Source: an uncultured Litorivicinus sp. (lineage in GTDB: Bacteria; Pseudomonadota; Gammaproteobacteria; Pseudomonadales; Litorivicinaceae). Taken from it: 50,687 nt of DNA. Both the position numbers and the translations under genes were made by a program. The notes under the pieces are model-generated. The model saw only the letters and a program-made list of their open reading frames with translations. It was not told the origin of the DNA and did not search any database. The DNA is taken from assembly GCA_902536515.1 (NCBI GenBank), contig CACAXU010000004.1, positions 1-50,687 on the forward strand. The letters are read 5' to 3'. Position 1 is the first letter of the stretch; each line of letters starts with the position of its first letter. Shown here one piece after another: positions 25,992 through 38,615 of this stretch.

Positions 25992-27932
25992 TTAATTGGT
26001 TGGCGCTGCGCCATCCTCTGTAGCAGTATCAGAAGCGTCATTGCTCGCCGCTTCATGCAAATCATCGTTCCTGTCTGGTGATCCGCCTTGTGGCTTGTCA
26101 CCATCATTCCAATCCGCTGGAGGGCCAGGTTTCCGTCCTTCCATGATCTGATCGATTTGTTTTGAGTCGATTGTTTCGTATTCCATCAAACAATCGGCCA
26201 TAACATGTAGTTTATCCATGTTCTCTTCTAGCGTTGTTTTGGCCACCTGATAACAGGAATCCAATATGTCTTTCACTTCTTCGTCGATCAGCCGCGCGGT
26301 ATCGTCTGATTGACCATGCGCTGGTCGGCTCATCGAGCGACCCAAGAAAGGCTCATTGTCTTCTTCATCGTACATCTGCGGCCCAAGCTTTTCGGAAAGA
26401 CCCCACTTCGTCACCATATTGCGAGCGATCGAAGTCGCACGCTGAATATCGTTCGATGCACCTGTGGTCACGCCTTCCACGCCCAAAGTAAGTTCTTCAG
26501 CAATCCGACCACCGTAGAGCGAACAAATCTGACTAATCAAACATCGCTTGGAATGACTGTACTTATCTTCTTCCGGCAAGAACATGGTGACACCCAGCGC
26601 ACGCCCTCGAGGAATGATCGAAACCTTATATACCGGGTCATGTTCTGGCATCAATCGACCCACAATAGCGTGACCAGCCTCGTGGTAAGCCGTGTTCCGT
26701 TTTTCAGATTCTTTCATCACCATAGACCGACGTTCAGCACCCATCATGATCTTATCTTTTGCCTGCTCAAAGTGGCTCATTGCTACGACCCGCGTGCTGG
26801 CACGAGCGGCGAATAACGACGCTTCATTGACCAGATTCGCGAGATCGGCGCCGGAAAATCCAGGTGTACCCCGAGCAATTAACGATGCATCGACTTCTGA
26901 AGCAACTGGCACTTTTTTCATGTGAACCCTAAGAATCTGCTCACGTCCTCGGATATCTGGGAGCCCAACAACCACTTGCCGGTCAAATCGACCCGGGCGG
27001 AGTAATGCCTGATCGAGAACATCTGGTCGGTTTGTCGCGGCAATGACGATGACTCCATCATTGACATCAAAACCATCCATCTCGACCAACAATTGGTTCA
27101 ATGTCTGCTCACGTTCATCGTGACCACCTCCAAGCCCAGCACCACGCTGACGGCCGACAGCATCAATCTCATCAATGAAAATGATACAGGGTGCTTGTTT
27201 CTTCGCTTGTTCAAACATGTCGCGCACTCGAGATGCACCAACACCAACGAACATCTCTACGAAATCTGATCCCGAAATGAAAAAGAAGGGCACCTTGGCT
27301 TCACCAGCGATTGCCTTCGCTAACAATGTTTTACCAGTACCCGGAGGCCCTGCCATTAAAACACCACGTGGGATCCGCCCACCAAGCCTTTGAAACTTGC
27401 CTGGATCTTTCAAAAATTCAACCAGTTCTGCAACGTCGTCCTTGGCCTCATCACAACCGGCCACGTCGGCAAACGTAGTTTTGATTTGGTCCTCGCTAAT
27501 CAAGCGCGCCTTTGATTTTCCAAACGACATCGGGCCCCCACGCCCACCGCCCATGCCGCCCTGCATTTGACGCATGAAAAAAATGAAAATCGCGAGAATT
27601 ATCAGCACTGGAAAAGCGGCAACCAACAGTTGCGTCCATACGGACTGCTGCTGTGGTTTGCGGCCTTCGACAACGACGTTATGCTGAAGCAGATCATCCA
27701 TCAATCGCGGGTCCTGCACTGCCGGGCGCACAGTCTCGTAAACATCGCCATTAGAACGCGTTGCAACAATCGACTGCCCGTCGATGATAACGCGACGAAT
27801 CTGGTCTCGATTCACTTCCTCAACGAACTGAGAGTAATTAATCTGCTGTGACTGTGTTTCCACACTGAAGTTGTTGAATACTGTAAGTAAAACAGCAGCG
27901 ATCACCAACCAAAGCACCAAATTTCTCGCCAT
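25992..27932 (-). CDS. ftsH: ATP-dependent zinc metalloprotease FtsH
   Basis: FtsH is the membrane-anchored AAA+ protease that degrades unstable or misassembled proteins such as SecY, sigma-32 and LpxC. The 646-residue product (ATG 27932 with GGAG seven bases upstream) has two N-terminal membrane segments (about 3-20 and 97-120) flanking a periplasmic domain, Walker A GPPGTGKT near 195, the ARPGRFDRQ second region of homology, and the zinc motif HEAGH near 415-420. The C-terminal tail is charged and disordered. Confidence 0.98.
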   Translation of the reverse strand: MARNLVLWLVIAAVLLTVFNNFSVETQSQQINYSQFVEEVNRDQIRRVIIDGQSIVATRSNGDVYETVRPAVQDPRLMDDLLQHNVVVEGRKPQQQSVWTQLLVAAFPVLIILAIFIFFMRQMQGGMGGGRGGPMSFGKSKARLISEDQIKTTFADVAGCDEAKDDVAELVEFLKDPGKFQRLGGRIPRGVLMAGPPGTGKTLLAKAIAGEAKVPFFFISGSDFVEMFVGVGASRVRDMFEQAKKQAPCIIFIDEIDAVGRQRGAGLGGGHDEREQTLNQLLVEMDGFDVNDGVIVIAATNRPDVLDQALLRPGRFDRQVVVGLPDIRGREQILRVHMKKVPVASEVDASLIARGTPGFSGADLANLVNEASLFAARASTRVVAMSHFEQAKDKIMMGAERRSMVMKESEKRNTAYHEAGHAIVGRLMPEHDPVYKVSIIPRGRALGVTMFLPEEDKYSHSKRCLISQICSLYGGRIAEELTLGVEGVTTGASNDIQRATSIARNMVTKWGLSEKLGPQMYDEEDNEPFLGRSMSRPAHGQSDDTARLIDEEVKDILDSCYQVAKTTLEENMDKLHVMADCLMEYETIDSKQIDQIMEGRKPGPPADWNDGDKPQGGSPDRNDDLHEAASNDASDTATEDGAAPTN

Positions 27933-28003
27933 AATTTTCTCCATTCCTTCAGAGGAGACGGGCTCCTCAATATTTATAGTGTATTTGGGCAGGCCAACCG
28001 AAT

Positions 28004-28633
28004 TCAAAGGGTTGAACCGCGAAAGCCCTTTGCTAAAAGATAAGTTTCTCGGCTACGCGAACGCGACGCGCCAGGTTTCCGCGTTTTCAGGACACAGAAA
28101 TCTGTCTGAAGCGCCTGAAAAAATTCATCGAACCCCTCGCCCTGAAACACTTTCACGAAAAAAGCACCGCCGGGATTCAACGTCTGTCGCGCAAAATTAA
28201 GTGCTAGTTCACACAAATACATAGCCCTCGGTTGATCCACAGATTTATTTCCTGATAAGTTTGGCGACATATCAGACAACACAACGTCAACCCCAACCCC
28301 GTTTAATGATTGCATCAAGCGATCAAAAACCGCGTCTTCTGTAAAGTCCCCCAGTATAATTTCTACGTCCGCGATTGAATCCATTTTGAGGATATCAAGC
28401 GCAAATATTCGGCCAGAAGGGCCTGTCCAATTCGCAACTAACTCAGTCCAACCACCAGGAGCGGCCCCTAGATCAACGACGACATCCCCTGATTTAATCA
28501 GTTGGTTCTTCACTTGTACTTCTTCTAACTTAAAGCTCGCCCGCGACCGACGACCTTCCGCTTGTGCTTTCTGTACGTACGGATCATCAAAATGCTCTTT
28601 TAACCAGCGACCGCTGGACTTGGATCGTGCCAT
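28004..28633 (-). CDS. rlmE: 23S rRNA (uridine-2552-2'-O)-methyltransferase
   Basis: RlmE (FtsJ/RrmJ) methylates U2552 in the A-loop of 23S rRNA on the assembling 50S subunit. The 209-residue Rossmann-fold protein has the SAM motif [13 protein letters not shown], the DILKMD segment, LSDMSPN with the catalytic Asp, and FFVKVFQG with the catalytic Lys. It is upstream of ftsH, as in E. coli, and divergent from yhbY with 41 bp between start codons. Confidence 0.97.
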   Translation of the reverse strand: MARSKSSGRWLKEHFDDPYVQKAQAEGRRSRASFKLEEVQVKNQLIKSGDVVVDLGAAPGGWTELVANWTGPSGRIFALDILKMDSIADVEIILGDFTEDAVFDRLMQSLNGVGVDVVLSDMSPNLSGNKSVDQPRAMYLCELALNFARQTLNPGGAFFVKVFQGEGFDEFFQALQTDFCVLKTRKPGASRSRSRETYLLAKGFRGSTL

Positions 28634-28674
28634 GTTTTGCTCTACACTCGCGCGCTCCCTCGATGGAGACGACT

Positions 28675-28977
28675 ATGTTAACGCCAGAACGCAAAAAACA
28701 GATGCGGGCGATTGGGCATCACTTGAAGCCGGTTGTATTGGTAAGCGATCAAGGAATGTCTACTGGTTTAATCGACGAACTCAATCGCGCACTAAACGAT
28801 CATGAGTTAATCAAAATTAAAGTGCGCGCAGAGCGCGATACACGAAAAGTTTTAATTGCCTCCCTTTGCGAGGAAACCGGTGCTCAATGTGTGCAATCAA
28901 CCGGTGCTATGGCGCTTCTTTTTAAGGCTGCGGAACGACCCAATCCTCGTTTATCAAATCTGATCCGCCCAATCTGA
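28675..28977 (+). CDS. yhbY: YhbY / CRS1-CRM domain RNA-binding protein
   Basis: YhbY is a small pre-50S-associated protein with a single CRM RNA-binding domain. The ATG at 28675 follows GGAGACG and gives 100 residues with the family pattern LTPERKKQMRAIGHHLKPVVL, a glycine-containing loop (DQGMS) and ELIKIKV. An in-frame extension to 28564 lies inside rlmE and is rejected. The stop abuts the convergent greA stop with no intervening base. Confidence 0.95.
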   Translation: MLTPERKKQMRAIGHHLKPVVLVSDQGMSTGLIDELNRALNDHELIKIKVRAERDTRKVLIASLCEETGAQCVQSTGAMALLFKAAERPNPRLSNLIRPI

Positions 28978-29454
28978 CTATCGATGTTCTACGGAATCAA
29001 TCTCATATTCGACGACACCGCCAGGGGTTGTCACCGACACGTCGTCACCCTCTTCTTTCCCAATCAACCCACGGGCGATTGGTGATGTCACAGAGATTTT
29101 TCCATTTTTCACGTCCGCCTCATCTTCACCCACAATTTGATAGGTCACTGATTGGCTAGCCTCTAGATTAATGAGCGTCACCGTGACTCCAAAAATCACT
29201 TTACCGGTATTTTCAATTTGCGTCACATCGATCACTTGAGCATGGGATAACTTCGCCTCGATATCTTTAATCCGGCCTTCACAGAATCCCTGCTGTTCGC
29301 GCGCAGCGTGGTACTCAGCATTTTCTTTCAGATCACCATGCTCACGCGCTTCAGCAATTGCAGCAACGATGCGGGGACGTTCAATTTGCTTTAAACGCTG
29401 CAGTTCGTCCCGGAGCAACGATTCTCCGGATTTGGTCATCGGTATCTTACTCAT
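28978..29454 (-). CDS. greA: Transcription elongation factor GreA
   Basis: GreA rescues backtracked RNA polymerase by stimulating transcript cleavage. The 158-residue product is the exact family size. The N-terminal coiled coil has the acidic tip [20 protein letters not shown] (its catalytic acidic residues present) and the C-terminal FKBP-like domain ends in [13 protein letters not shown]. The start at 29454 lies 11 bp after carB; the longer frame to 29487 overlaps carB. It is probably the last gene of the grpE-to-greA series. Confidence 0.97.
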   Translation of the reverse strand: MSKIPMTKSGESLLRDELQRLKQIERPRIVAAIAEAREHGDLKENAEYHAAREQQGFCEGRIKDIEAKLSHAQVIDVTQIENTGKVIFGVTVTLINLEASQSVTYQIVGEDEADVKNGKISVTSPIARGLIGKEEGDDVSVTTPGGVVEYEIDSVEHR

Positions 29455-29465
29455 TTGAGTCCCTA

Positions 29466-32400
29466 TTATTGTGTCTCGACACGACAATGAAGTTCCTGAA
29501 GTCGTCGGACTTCACGTTCGTTACCAAACTTCAGCGCACGCACAATCGATTCCCCACCTGCTAAGGTTGTTGTATAACAAACTTTATGATTCAAGGCTGT
29601 ACGACGAATCGTTGCAGAATCTGTGATCGCTTGTCGACCCTCAGTTGTATTTACAATAAACGCGATTGCATCATTTTTTATCATATCAACAATATTTGGC
29701 CGACCTTCCATCACTTTATTCACATGCTGGCAAGCGATGCCAGACTTGATTAAGTGATCGCATGTTCCACCAGTTGCGACGAGCTCAAATCCCATTTCAA
29801 TTAAGGATTGTGCAAGAACCGCAGCGCGAGTCTTATCTGCATCGCGGACAGATACAAAAGCACGCCCAATGCTAGGTAACCGATCGCCAGCGGCCTCATG
29901 CGCTTTGGCAAAGGCCTCATCAAAACTATCACCAGTTCCCATGACTTCACCGGTTGATTTCATTTCAGGACCCAGGATTGGGTCGACTCCTGGAAATTTT
30001 ATGAAGGGGAAAACGCTCTCTTTCACACTAAAAAATGGCGGAATCAGTTCCTTGGTCATGTTCTGCGCTTCAAGGGACGCACCCGCCATACAGCGAGCAG
30101 CGACTTTCGCTAGGGACACCCCTATACATTTCGAGACGAATGGGACTGTTCGTGAGGCGCGTGGATTCACTTCAATTACATACACATCCTCGCCCTGCAC
30201 AGCCATCTGCACATTCATTAAGCCAACAACACTCAACTCACGCGCCATGCGGATTACTTGATCACGAATTTCATCCTGAATGTGTTTTGACAAACTATAG
30301 GGTGGCAGTGAACATGCAGAGTCACCCGAGTGGACGCCAGCCTGTTCGATGTGTTCCATAATGGCACCAATCACCACGTGCTCACCATCGCTCACTGCAT
30401 CCACGTCAACTTCGATTGCTGGATCGAGGAAGTGATCAAGAAGCACTGGAGAGTCATCACTCGCGACCACAGCATCCTGAAGATAACGTTGTAGCTCAGA
30501 GAGATTTGAAACCACTTCCATCGCACGCCCTCCAAGAACGTAGGAAGGACGGACAACCAGGGGGAAACCTATGCTTTCTGCCAAAGCCAATCCCTCTTCA
30601 AGACTCCGCGCCGTCGCGTTCGCCGGCTGTCTCAGACCCAAACGCGTAACCATTTGCTGGAATCGCTCCCGATCTTCAGCACGGTCAATGGCTTCAGGCG
30701 ATGTGCCAATAATAGGAACACCGGACGCCTCAAGTTCGCGTGCAAGCTTGAGCGGTGTCTGACCACCAAACTGAACAATCACGCCCTTTGGCTGTTCGAT
30801 ATCGACAATCGCCAACACATCCTCAAGCGTCACTGGCTCAAAGAACAAACGATCTGAAGTGTCGTAGTCAGTAGAGACAGTCTCCGGGTTACAGTTCACC
30901 ATAATGGTTTCATAACCATCTTCACGCATCGCAAATGCAGCGTGAACACAGCAATAATCAAATTCAATACCCTGGCCGATTCGGTTCGGACCACCACCCA
31001 AGACCATAATCTTGTCACGGCTTGATGGGGTCGCCTCACACTCTTCCTCATAGGTTGAATAGAGATATGCCGTTGGTGTCGCAAACTCACCAGCACAGGT
31101 GTCAACGCGCTTATACACAGGCCTTACATCAAGTTTTAGGCGACGGTCACGCAATTCTTTTTCTGACACATCGAGGAGCACCGCTAAACGTTTATCAGAA
31201 AATCCCTTGCGCTTTAAACGCCACAGTGAATCACGATCGAGATCCGATAAAGCCATCTCCGTTAGACGCGCCTCCTCCCAAACTAAATCCTCGATTTGCG
31301 CGAGGAACCACGGATCAATTTTTGAGGCCTTAAAAATCTCGTCAATGCTCATTCCACTGCGGAAAGCGTCTGCAACGCACCATAAACGACGTGGACCAGG
31401 ATTCGCGAACTCATGACGCATTGCCTGCACAGACTCGTCAGAATCCCACTCAAATGTTGGATCCAAGCCGCTGACACCAATTTCAAGACCACGTAATGCC
31501 TTTTGCATCGACTCCTGAAAGCTCCGGCCAATCGCCATCACTTCACCGACAGATTTCATCTGCGTCGTCAAACGATTATCAGCTTGCGGGAATTTTTCAA
31601 ATGTAAAGCGTGGGACTTTGGTCACTACGTAATCAATTGACGGCTCGAATGATGCAGGCGTTGCTCGACCTGTGATCTCATTGGCGAGTTCGTCAAGCGT
31701 GTAACCAACCGCCAATTTGGCAGCGACCTTCGCAATCGGGAATCCTGTCGCTTTGGATGCGAGTGCGGATGAACGTGATACACGCGGATTCATCTCGATC
31801 ACCACTAAGCGACCATTTTCAGGATCGACACCAAACTGGACATTAGAACCACCTGTTTCGACACCAATTTCACGCAACACAGCCACCGAGGCATTTCGCA
31901 TGAGTTGATATTCTTTATCGGTCAGTGTCTGTGCTGGAGCAACAGTGATGGAGTCACCGGTATGCACACCCATTGGATCGAAGTTTTCAATCGAGCAGAC
32001 TATGATGCAGTTGTCCTTGCGGTCGCGCACCACTTCCATCTCGTACTCTTTCCAACCGAGTAGAGACTCGTCGATCAATAATTCATGTGTCGGTGATAAG
32101 TCGAGGCCACGCTCGCAAATCTCTTCGAATTCTTCGCGGTTATATGCAACACCGCCACCTGATCCACCCATGGTGAACGACGGACGAATAATGCAAGGAA
32201 AACCGAGATCATCGGCTGCACTACGCGCTTCGTCCATCGTATGCGCAATATGGCTACGTGGCGTTTCAAGCCCGATTGCTTTCATCGCCTTATCGAAACG
32301 GTCCCTGTCTTCAGCCTTGTTGATGGCATCCGCATTCGCGCCAATTAGCTGAACACCATACTTTTCGAGAATCCCTACACGATCCAAATCGAGCGCACAA

Positions 32401-32690
32401 TTCAGTGCAGTCTGACCACCCATGGTTGGCAGCAATGCGCTCGGATGCTCCTTCTCGATCACCTTTGCAACGGACTGCCAGCGGATTGGCTCAATGTATG
32501 TTGCATCAGCCATCACTGGATCAGTCATGATGGTAGCGGGGTTTGAGTTTACCAAAATGACTCGATAGCCCTCCTCGCGAAGCGCTTTACATGCCTGTGC
32601 GCCGGAGTAGTCAAACTCACATGCTTGCCCAATAACAATCGGACCTGCACCGATAATCAGAATCGATTCAAGATCAGTACGTTTTGGCAT
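29466..32690 (-). CDS. carB: Carbamoyl-phosphate synthase large subunit
   Basis: CarB makes carbamoyl phosphate from bicarbonate, ATP and ammonia channelled from CarA, feeding pyrimidine and arginine synthesis. The 1074-residue protein has two ATP-grasp halves ([11 protein letters not shown] in the first, [10 protein letters not shown] in the second), an oligomerisation region and a C-terminal MGS-like allosteric domain ([15 protein letters not shown]). It begins in a TGATG overlap with carA. Full length, no anomaly. Confidence 0.99.
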   Translation of the reverse strand: MPKRTDLESILIIGAGPIVIGQACEFDYSGAQACKALREEGYRVILVNSNPATIMTDPVMADATYIEPIRWQSVAKVIEKEHPSALLPTMGGQTALNCALDLDRVGILEKYGVQLIGANADAINKAEDRDRFDKAMKAIGLETPRSHIAHTMDEARSAADDLGFPCIIRPSFTMGGSGGGVAYNREEFEEICERGLDLSPTHELLIDESLLGWKEYEMEVVRDRKDNCIIVCSIENFDPMGVHTGDSITVAPAQTLTDKEYQLMRNASVAVLREIGVETGGSNVQFGVDPENGRLVVIEMNPRVSRSSALASKATGFPIAKVAAKLAVGYTLDELANEITGRATPASFEPSIDYVVTKVPRFTFEKFPQADNRLTTQMKSVGEVMAIGRSFQESMQKALRGLEIGVSGLDPTFEWDSDESVQAMRHEFANPGPRRLWCVADAFRSGMSIDEIFKASKIDPWFLAQIEDLVWEEARLTEMALSDLDRDSLWRLKRKGFSDKRLAVLLDVSEKELRDRRLKLDVRPVYKRVDTCAGEFATPTAYLYSTYEEECEATPSSRDKIMVLGGGPNRIGQGIEFDYCCVHAAFAMREDGYETIMVNCNPETVSTDYDTSDRLFFEPVTLEDVLAIVDIEQPKGVIVQFGGQTPLKLARELEASGVPIIGTSPEAIDRAEDRERFQQMVTRLGLRQPANATARSLEEGLALAESIGFPLVVRPSYVLGGRAMEVVSNLSELQRYLQDAVVASDDSPVLLDHFLDPAIEVDVDAVSDGEHVVIGAIMEHIEQAGVHSGDSACSLPPYSLSKHIQDEIRDQVIRMARELSVVGLMNVQMAVQGEDVYVIEVNPRASRTVPFVSKCIGVSLAKVAARCMAGASLEAQNMTKELIPPFFSVKESVFPFIKFPGVDPILGPEMKSTGEVMGTGDSFDEAFAKAHEAAGDRLPSIGRAFVSVRDADKTRAAVLAQSLIEMGFELVATGGTCDHLIKSGIACQHVNKVMEGRPNIVDMIKNDAIAFIVNTTEGRQAITDSATIRRTALNHKVCYTTTLAGGESIVRALKFGNEREVRRLQELHCRVETQ

Positions 32691-33826
32691 CAGCGAGACT
32701 CCATGTTCGCGATAAATTGATCAAACAATGGGGCCAAATCATGTGGTCCCGGGCTCGCTTCAGGATGACCCTGAAAACTGAATGCTGAGGTATCGATCCG
32801 CGATATCCCCTGCAAAGACTGATCAAATAATGACTGATGCGTTATCTTGAGGTTCGCTGGCAAGGTGTGTGCATCAATCGCAAAACCGTGATTTTGGCTA
32901 GTAATCATCACAATCCCTGACTCGATATCCTGAACAGGATGGTTCGCACCGTGGTGACCGAACTTCATTTTCATCGTTTTGGCGCCTGATGCGAGACCGA
33001 GGAGTTGGTGACCTAAACAGATCCCAAACAGCGGAATTTTCGTTTCTAAAATTTCCTGAATCGCCTCAATCGCGTAAGTGCAAGGCTCAGGATCTCCAGG
33101 TCCATTCGACAAGAACACCCCATCAGGATTCATCGCTAACACATCTTCTGCTGGAGTTTTCGCAGGAACAACGGTCAAGCGGCAACCGCGATCAGCGAGC
33201 ATTCTTAGAATATTGCGCTTCACCCCAAAGTCATACGCAATAACATGGAAGCGCGCATCCATCGTTTTAGGGTGTCCCTTACCTAAAAGCCACGAGCCCT
33301 CATCCCACTCGTACGCTGATGCAGTTGTAACCTCTTGAGCGAGATCCATACCAGCGAGCCCGGGGAACTCAGCCAGCGCGGCCTGTGCTTTTGCAACACC
33401 CGCATCCGAACATGCGTCAACACCCGAAATAATGACACCTGCTTGAACCCCTTTATCACGCAAAATACGAGTCAGCTTGCGTGTATCGATATCTGCTATT
33501 GCAACAAGGCCTGCTGATTTTAAGTAGGTGGCCAATGATCCATGTGCGCGGAAATTACTCGGCAAGAGCGGGAGATCACGAATGATCAATCCACCTGCAT
33601 GAATCATGTTCGATTCTTCATCCTCCGGAGTCACACCCGTATTTCCGATGTGTGGATACGTCAGCGTCACTAATTGCCGTGCATACGACGGGTCTGTCAA
33701 GATTTCCTGATACCCCGTCATTGCGGTGTTAAATACTACTTCACCGACAGATACCCCGTCCGCGCCGATGGAGCTACCGACAAACCGTGTGCCGTCCGCA
33801 AGTGTTAAAGTTGCAGGTGATTTCAA
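32690..33826 (-). CDS. carA: Carbamoyl-phosphate synthase small subunit
   Basis: CarA hydrolyses glutamine and passes ammonia to CarB. The C-terminal class I glutamine amidotransferase domain has the nucleophile Cys in [11 protein letters not shown] and the His/Glu pair in [11 protein letters not shown]. The N-terminal domain carries [19 protein letters not shown]. The preferred start is TTG at 33826, with AGAGGA seven bases upstream, giving 378 residues (E. coli 382). Another TTG at 33865 is possible but has no ribosome site. The 100-bp gap from dapB is the largest in this block and may hold a promoter. Confidence 0.97.
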   Translation of the reverse strand: MKSPATLTLADGTRFVGSSIGADGVSVGEVVFNTAMTGYQEILTDPSYARQLVTLTYPHIGNTGVTPEDEESNMIHAGGLIIRDLPLLPSNFRAHGSLATYLKSAGLVAIADIDTRKLTRILRDKGVQAGVIISGVDACSDAGVAKAQAALAEFPGLAGMDLAQEVTTASAYEWDEGSWLLGKGHPKTMDARFHVIAYDFGVKRNILRMLADRGCRLTVVPAKTPAEDVLAMNPDGVFLSNGPGDPEPCTYAIEAIQEILETKIPLFGICLGHQLLGLASGAKTMKMKFGHHGANHPVQDIESGIVMITSQNHGFAIDAHTLPANLKITHQSLFDQSLQGISRIDTSAFSFQGHPEASPGPHDLAPLFDQFIANMESR

Positions 33827-33928
33827 CCGGGAATCCTCTGTCTCGACAGACTCGGCTGGCGCCAAGCGATTGACAGCGCAGTTTAGGGAGATTAGACCGA
33901 GAAGTCCAACGACGCTGTAAGGTTTTAC

Positions 33929-35865
<1,937 letters not shown>

Positions 35866-35900
35866 TCAGCTCTCCTTCCCTGAGACTTGAGTCATGCAAC

Positions 35901-37826
35901 TCACTTCTTCTCGTCGTCCTTCACTTCTTCAAACTCAGCATCGACAACATCATCATCTTGTTTTGAAGAATCTGCATCTGCAACTGCATCAGTCGCATCG
36001 ACATCAGCGTCTGCGGCTGCGTAAAGCTTCTCTGCAATCTTTGCTGAGGCCTCGGTCAAAGCCGTCGTCTTTGCAGTGATTTCATCCTTAACATCACCTT
36101 TCAACGCTTCTTCAAGCTCAGAAATGGCCGCCTCAACTGGCGCTTTTTCTTCGTCGGTCAGCTTATCGCCGGCATCTGCCATCGACTTCTTAGTCGCGTG
36201 TATTATGCCGTCGGCGGTATTCCGCGCACCGATCATTTCTTCAAACTTTTTATCCGCTTCAGCATTAGCTTCCGCATCTTTAACCATTTTCTCAATTTCT
36301 TCATCCGAAAGGCCGGATGATGCTTTGATCACAATCGACTGCTCTTTACCGGTCGCTTTGTCTTTTGCAGACACGTTCAAAATACCGTTCGCATCGATGT
36401 CAAAGGCAACTTCAATCTGTGGCATACCACGGGGTGCCGGTGGAATATCGGCCAGATCAAATCGACCTAACGACTTATTTTGACCTGCCTGTTTACGCTC
36501 ACCCTGCAAGACGTGAATAGTCACTGCGGTCTGATTATCTTCAGCCGTTGAAAATACCTGAGTCTTCTTAGTTGGGATGGTGGTGTTTTTCTCGATCAAT
36601 GCAGTCATAACGCCACCCATTGTCTCAATACCAAGAGAAAGAGGCGTCACATCAAGAAGCAATACATCTTTCACGTCACCAGCTAGCACCGCACCTTGAA
36701 TTGACGCTCCCATCGCGACAGCCTCATCTGGGTTGACATCACGACGCGGTTCTTTGTTAAAAAACGCCTTTACCTTGTCTTGAACGAGTGGCATCCGTGT
36801 TTGACCACCAACAAGAATTACATCGTTAATTTCAGAGGTCGAATGACCCGCATCCTCAAGAGCCTGTTTAACTGGCGCCAGTGTGCTCTCAACCAGATCC
36901 TCTACTAATGACTCGAGCTTCGCGCGCGTCAACTTCAGATTCAAGTGCTTAGGGCCACTTGCATCGGCCGTGATATAGGGCAAGTTAACATCTGTTTGCT
37001 GGCTAGAAGATAACTCGATCTTCGCCTTCTCAGCAGCTTCTTTTAAACGTTGCATCGCCAGTGGATCACCTTTGAGATCCATTCCCTGATCTTTCTGGAA
37101 TGACTCCGCCAGGTAATCGATCACGCGTAGGTCAAAATCCTCACCACCAAGGAATGTGTCGCCATTGGTGGACAAAACTTCAAACTGGTGCTCGCCATCG
37201 ACTTCAGCAATTTCAATAATCGAAATATCAAAGGTACCACCACCCAAATCATAGACCGCAATCACCGAGTCACCGCGGGCCTGGTCCATTCCGTAAGCAA
37301 GAGCGGCAGCTGTCGGCTCGTTGATGATCCGCTTGACATCGAGACCTGCAATCTTACCCGCGTCTTTCGTGGCCTGACGCTGACTGTCGTTGAAATACGC
37401 GGGAACTGTGATAACGGCCTCCGTTACGTCTTCCCCGAGATAATCTTCGGCAGTCTTTTTCATTTTTTTCAAAACTTCGGCAGAGATTTGAGGAGGAGCA
37501 AGCTTCTCTCCCTTAACATCAATCCATGCGTCGCCGTTATCGGCACCTACTATTTTATAGGGAACCATTTTTATATCTTTCTGCACCACATCATCACTAA
37601 ACTTACGACCGATCAGACGCTTAACAGCAAATAATGTATTATCTGGGTTCGTTACAGACTGTCGCTTCGCAGGCTGGCCGACCAGCGTTTCGTCATCGGT
37701 ATACGCAATGATCGACGGGGTCGTACGATCACCCTCAGCATTCTCGATGACGCGTGGCTTCCCGCCTTCCAGCACAGCCACGCAAGAATTAGTTGTACCA
37801 AGATCGATTCCTATGATCTTACCCAT
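35901..37826 (-). CDS. dnaK: Chaperone protein DnaK (Hsp70)
   Basis: DnaK is the ATP-driven Hsp70 chaperone. The 641-residue protein has the ATPase domain with [26 protein letters not shown] and the [11 protein letters not shown] signature, the linker [13 protein letters not shown], a beta-sandwich substrate domain and a helical lid ending in an acidic tail ([18 protein letters not shown]). It lies 83 bp after grpE and before dnaJ, so it is presumably heat-inducible from the promoter before grpE. Confidence 0.99.
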   Translation of the reverse strand: MGKIIGIDLGTTNSCVAVLEGGKPRVIENAEGDRTTPSIIAYTDDETLVGQPAKRQSVTNPDNTLFAVKRLIGRKFSDDVVQKDIKMVPYKIVGADNGDAWIDVKGEKLAPPQISAEVLKKMKKTAEDYLGEDVTEAVITVPAYFNDSQRQATKDAGKIAGLDVKRIINEPTAAALAYGMDQARGDSVIAVYDLGGGTFDISIIEIAEVDGEHQFEVLSTNGDTFLGGEDFDLRVIDYLAESFQKDQGMDLKGDPLAMQRLKEAAEKAKIELSSSQQTDVNLPYITADASGPKHLNLKLTRAKLESLVEDLVESTLAPVKQALEDAGHSTSEINDVILVGGQTRMPLVQDKVKAFFNKEPRRDVNPDEAVAMGASIQGAVLAGDVKDVLLLDVTPLSLGIETMGGVMTALIEKNTTIPTKKTQVFSTAEDNQTAVTIHVLQGERKQAGQNKSLGRFDLADIPPAPRGMPQIEVAFDIDANGILNVSAKDKATGKEQSIVIKASSGLSDEEIEKMVKDAEANAEADKKFEEMIGARNTADGIIHATKKSMADAGDKLTDEEKAPVEAAISELEEALKGDVKDEITAKTTALTEASAKIAEKLYAAADADVDATDAVADADSSKQDDDVVDAEFEEVKDDEKK

Positions 37827-37909
37827 GGTTTTTCCTCTCTAGTCTTCCTTGTCCGGATGCCCGGATTCACTATCTCGTTTATTGCGGTTTTTTATCCGCA
37901 TTCAAGTGA

Positions 37910-38524
37910 CTAATTCGAAGCACCTTTGGTAACCATGACCATCGCTGCTCGGATCACTCGTCCTTCCAATTTGTAGCCTTTCTGCATCACCGCCGTCACT
38001 GTGTTTGGATGATAATCAGCTGACTCCACCATGCTCATTGCCTGATGCTCTTTTGGATCAAATGCCTCTCCAACCGGATCGATTAGCTCCACCCCATGCT
38101 TTGCCGCTGTATCTAAGAGAAGCTTGTGCGTCATCAGAGTCCCCTCAAGCATCGACGCATCAAAACCTTCCGTCGTCTCGGCAAGTTCAAGCGCTCGATC
38201 CATTGAATCCAATACTGCTAGTAAATCCTTAACAAATTTCTCAACTGCGTACTTGTGTGCATTTTCGACGTCACGCTCGGCACGGCGACGAACATTCTGA
38301 AGATCTGCATGGGAACGCATCAACGCCTCTTTCAACTCTTCAACTTGCGTTTCCAAGCTGGCCGAATCACCATCATCCAAATCAGCTGGTTCATCGCTGG
38401 TGTCAATATCTTCGTTTTCGTTGACTTGAATCGCATCGTCATCAAGCTCCTCATCTCGGATTTCAGACGCTTCCACTGTGTCTTTAATGACATCCTCATC
38501 CGCTGGTGATTTATCGTCGGCCAT
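37910..38524 (-). CDS. grpE: Nucleotide exchange factor GrpE
   Basis: GrpE releases ADP from DnaK and acts as a thermosensor. The 204-residue protein has a long acidic N-terminal segment (about 1-55), a coiled coil (about 55-110, ADLQNVRRRAERDVENA), and the C-terminal beta-wing with DPKEHQAMSMV and GYKLEGRVIRAAMVMV. It starts the heat-shock gene series, with a GGAGG ribosome site directly upstream. Confidence 0.97.
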   Translation of the reverse strand: MADDKSPADEDVIKDTVEASEIRDEELDDDAIQVNENEDIDTSDEPADLDDGDSASLETQVEELKEALMRSHADLQNVRRRAERDVENAHKYAVEKFVKDLLAVLDSMDRALELAETTEGFDASMLEGTLMTHKLLLDTAAKHGVELIDPVGEAFDPKEHQAMSMVESADYHPNTVTAVMQKGYKLEGRVIRAAMVMVTKGASN

Positions 38525-38576
38525 AAACTCCTCCTTGTTTCTCCCGTGAGTGAGCTACACTCTCAACAGAAACGGA

Positions 38577-38604
38577 TGTATAAGGTCATATCCGCGAGTT
38601 TCAA
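38577..38604 (-). promoter_or_regulatory. Candidate heat-shock/sigma-70 promoter of grpE
   Basis: On the minus strand TTGAAA (38599-38604) is followed after 16 bp by TATACA (38577-38582), a sigma-70 arrangement. The same -35 followed after 13 bp by CCTTATAC resembles the sigma-32 CCCCAT-type -10, so one region could serve both sigma factors. It lies about 55 bp before the grpE ATG, in the 91-bp gap shared with the divergent recN. Confidence 0.5.
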
Positions 38605-38615
38605 CAGAAAAACAA

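Noticed and set aside
38525..38615. Possible LexA box upstream of recN
   Set aside because: The repeated CAACAGAAA segments do not form a CTGT-N8-ACAG palindrome, so SOS control is not supported.
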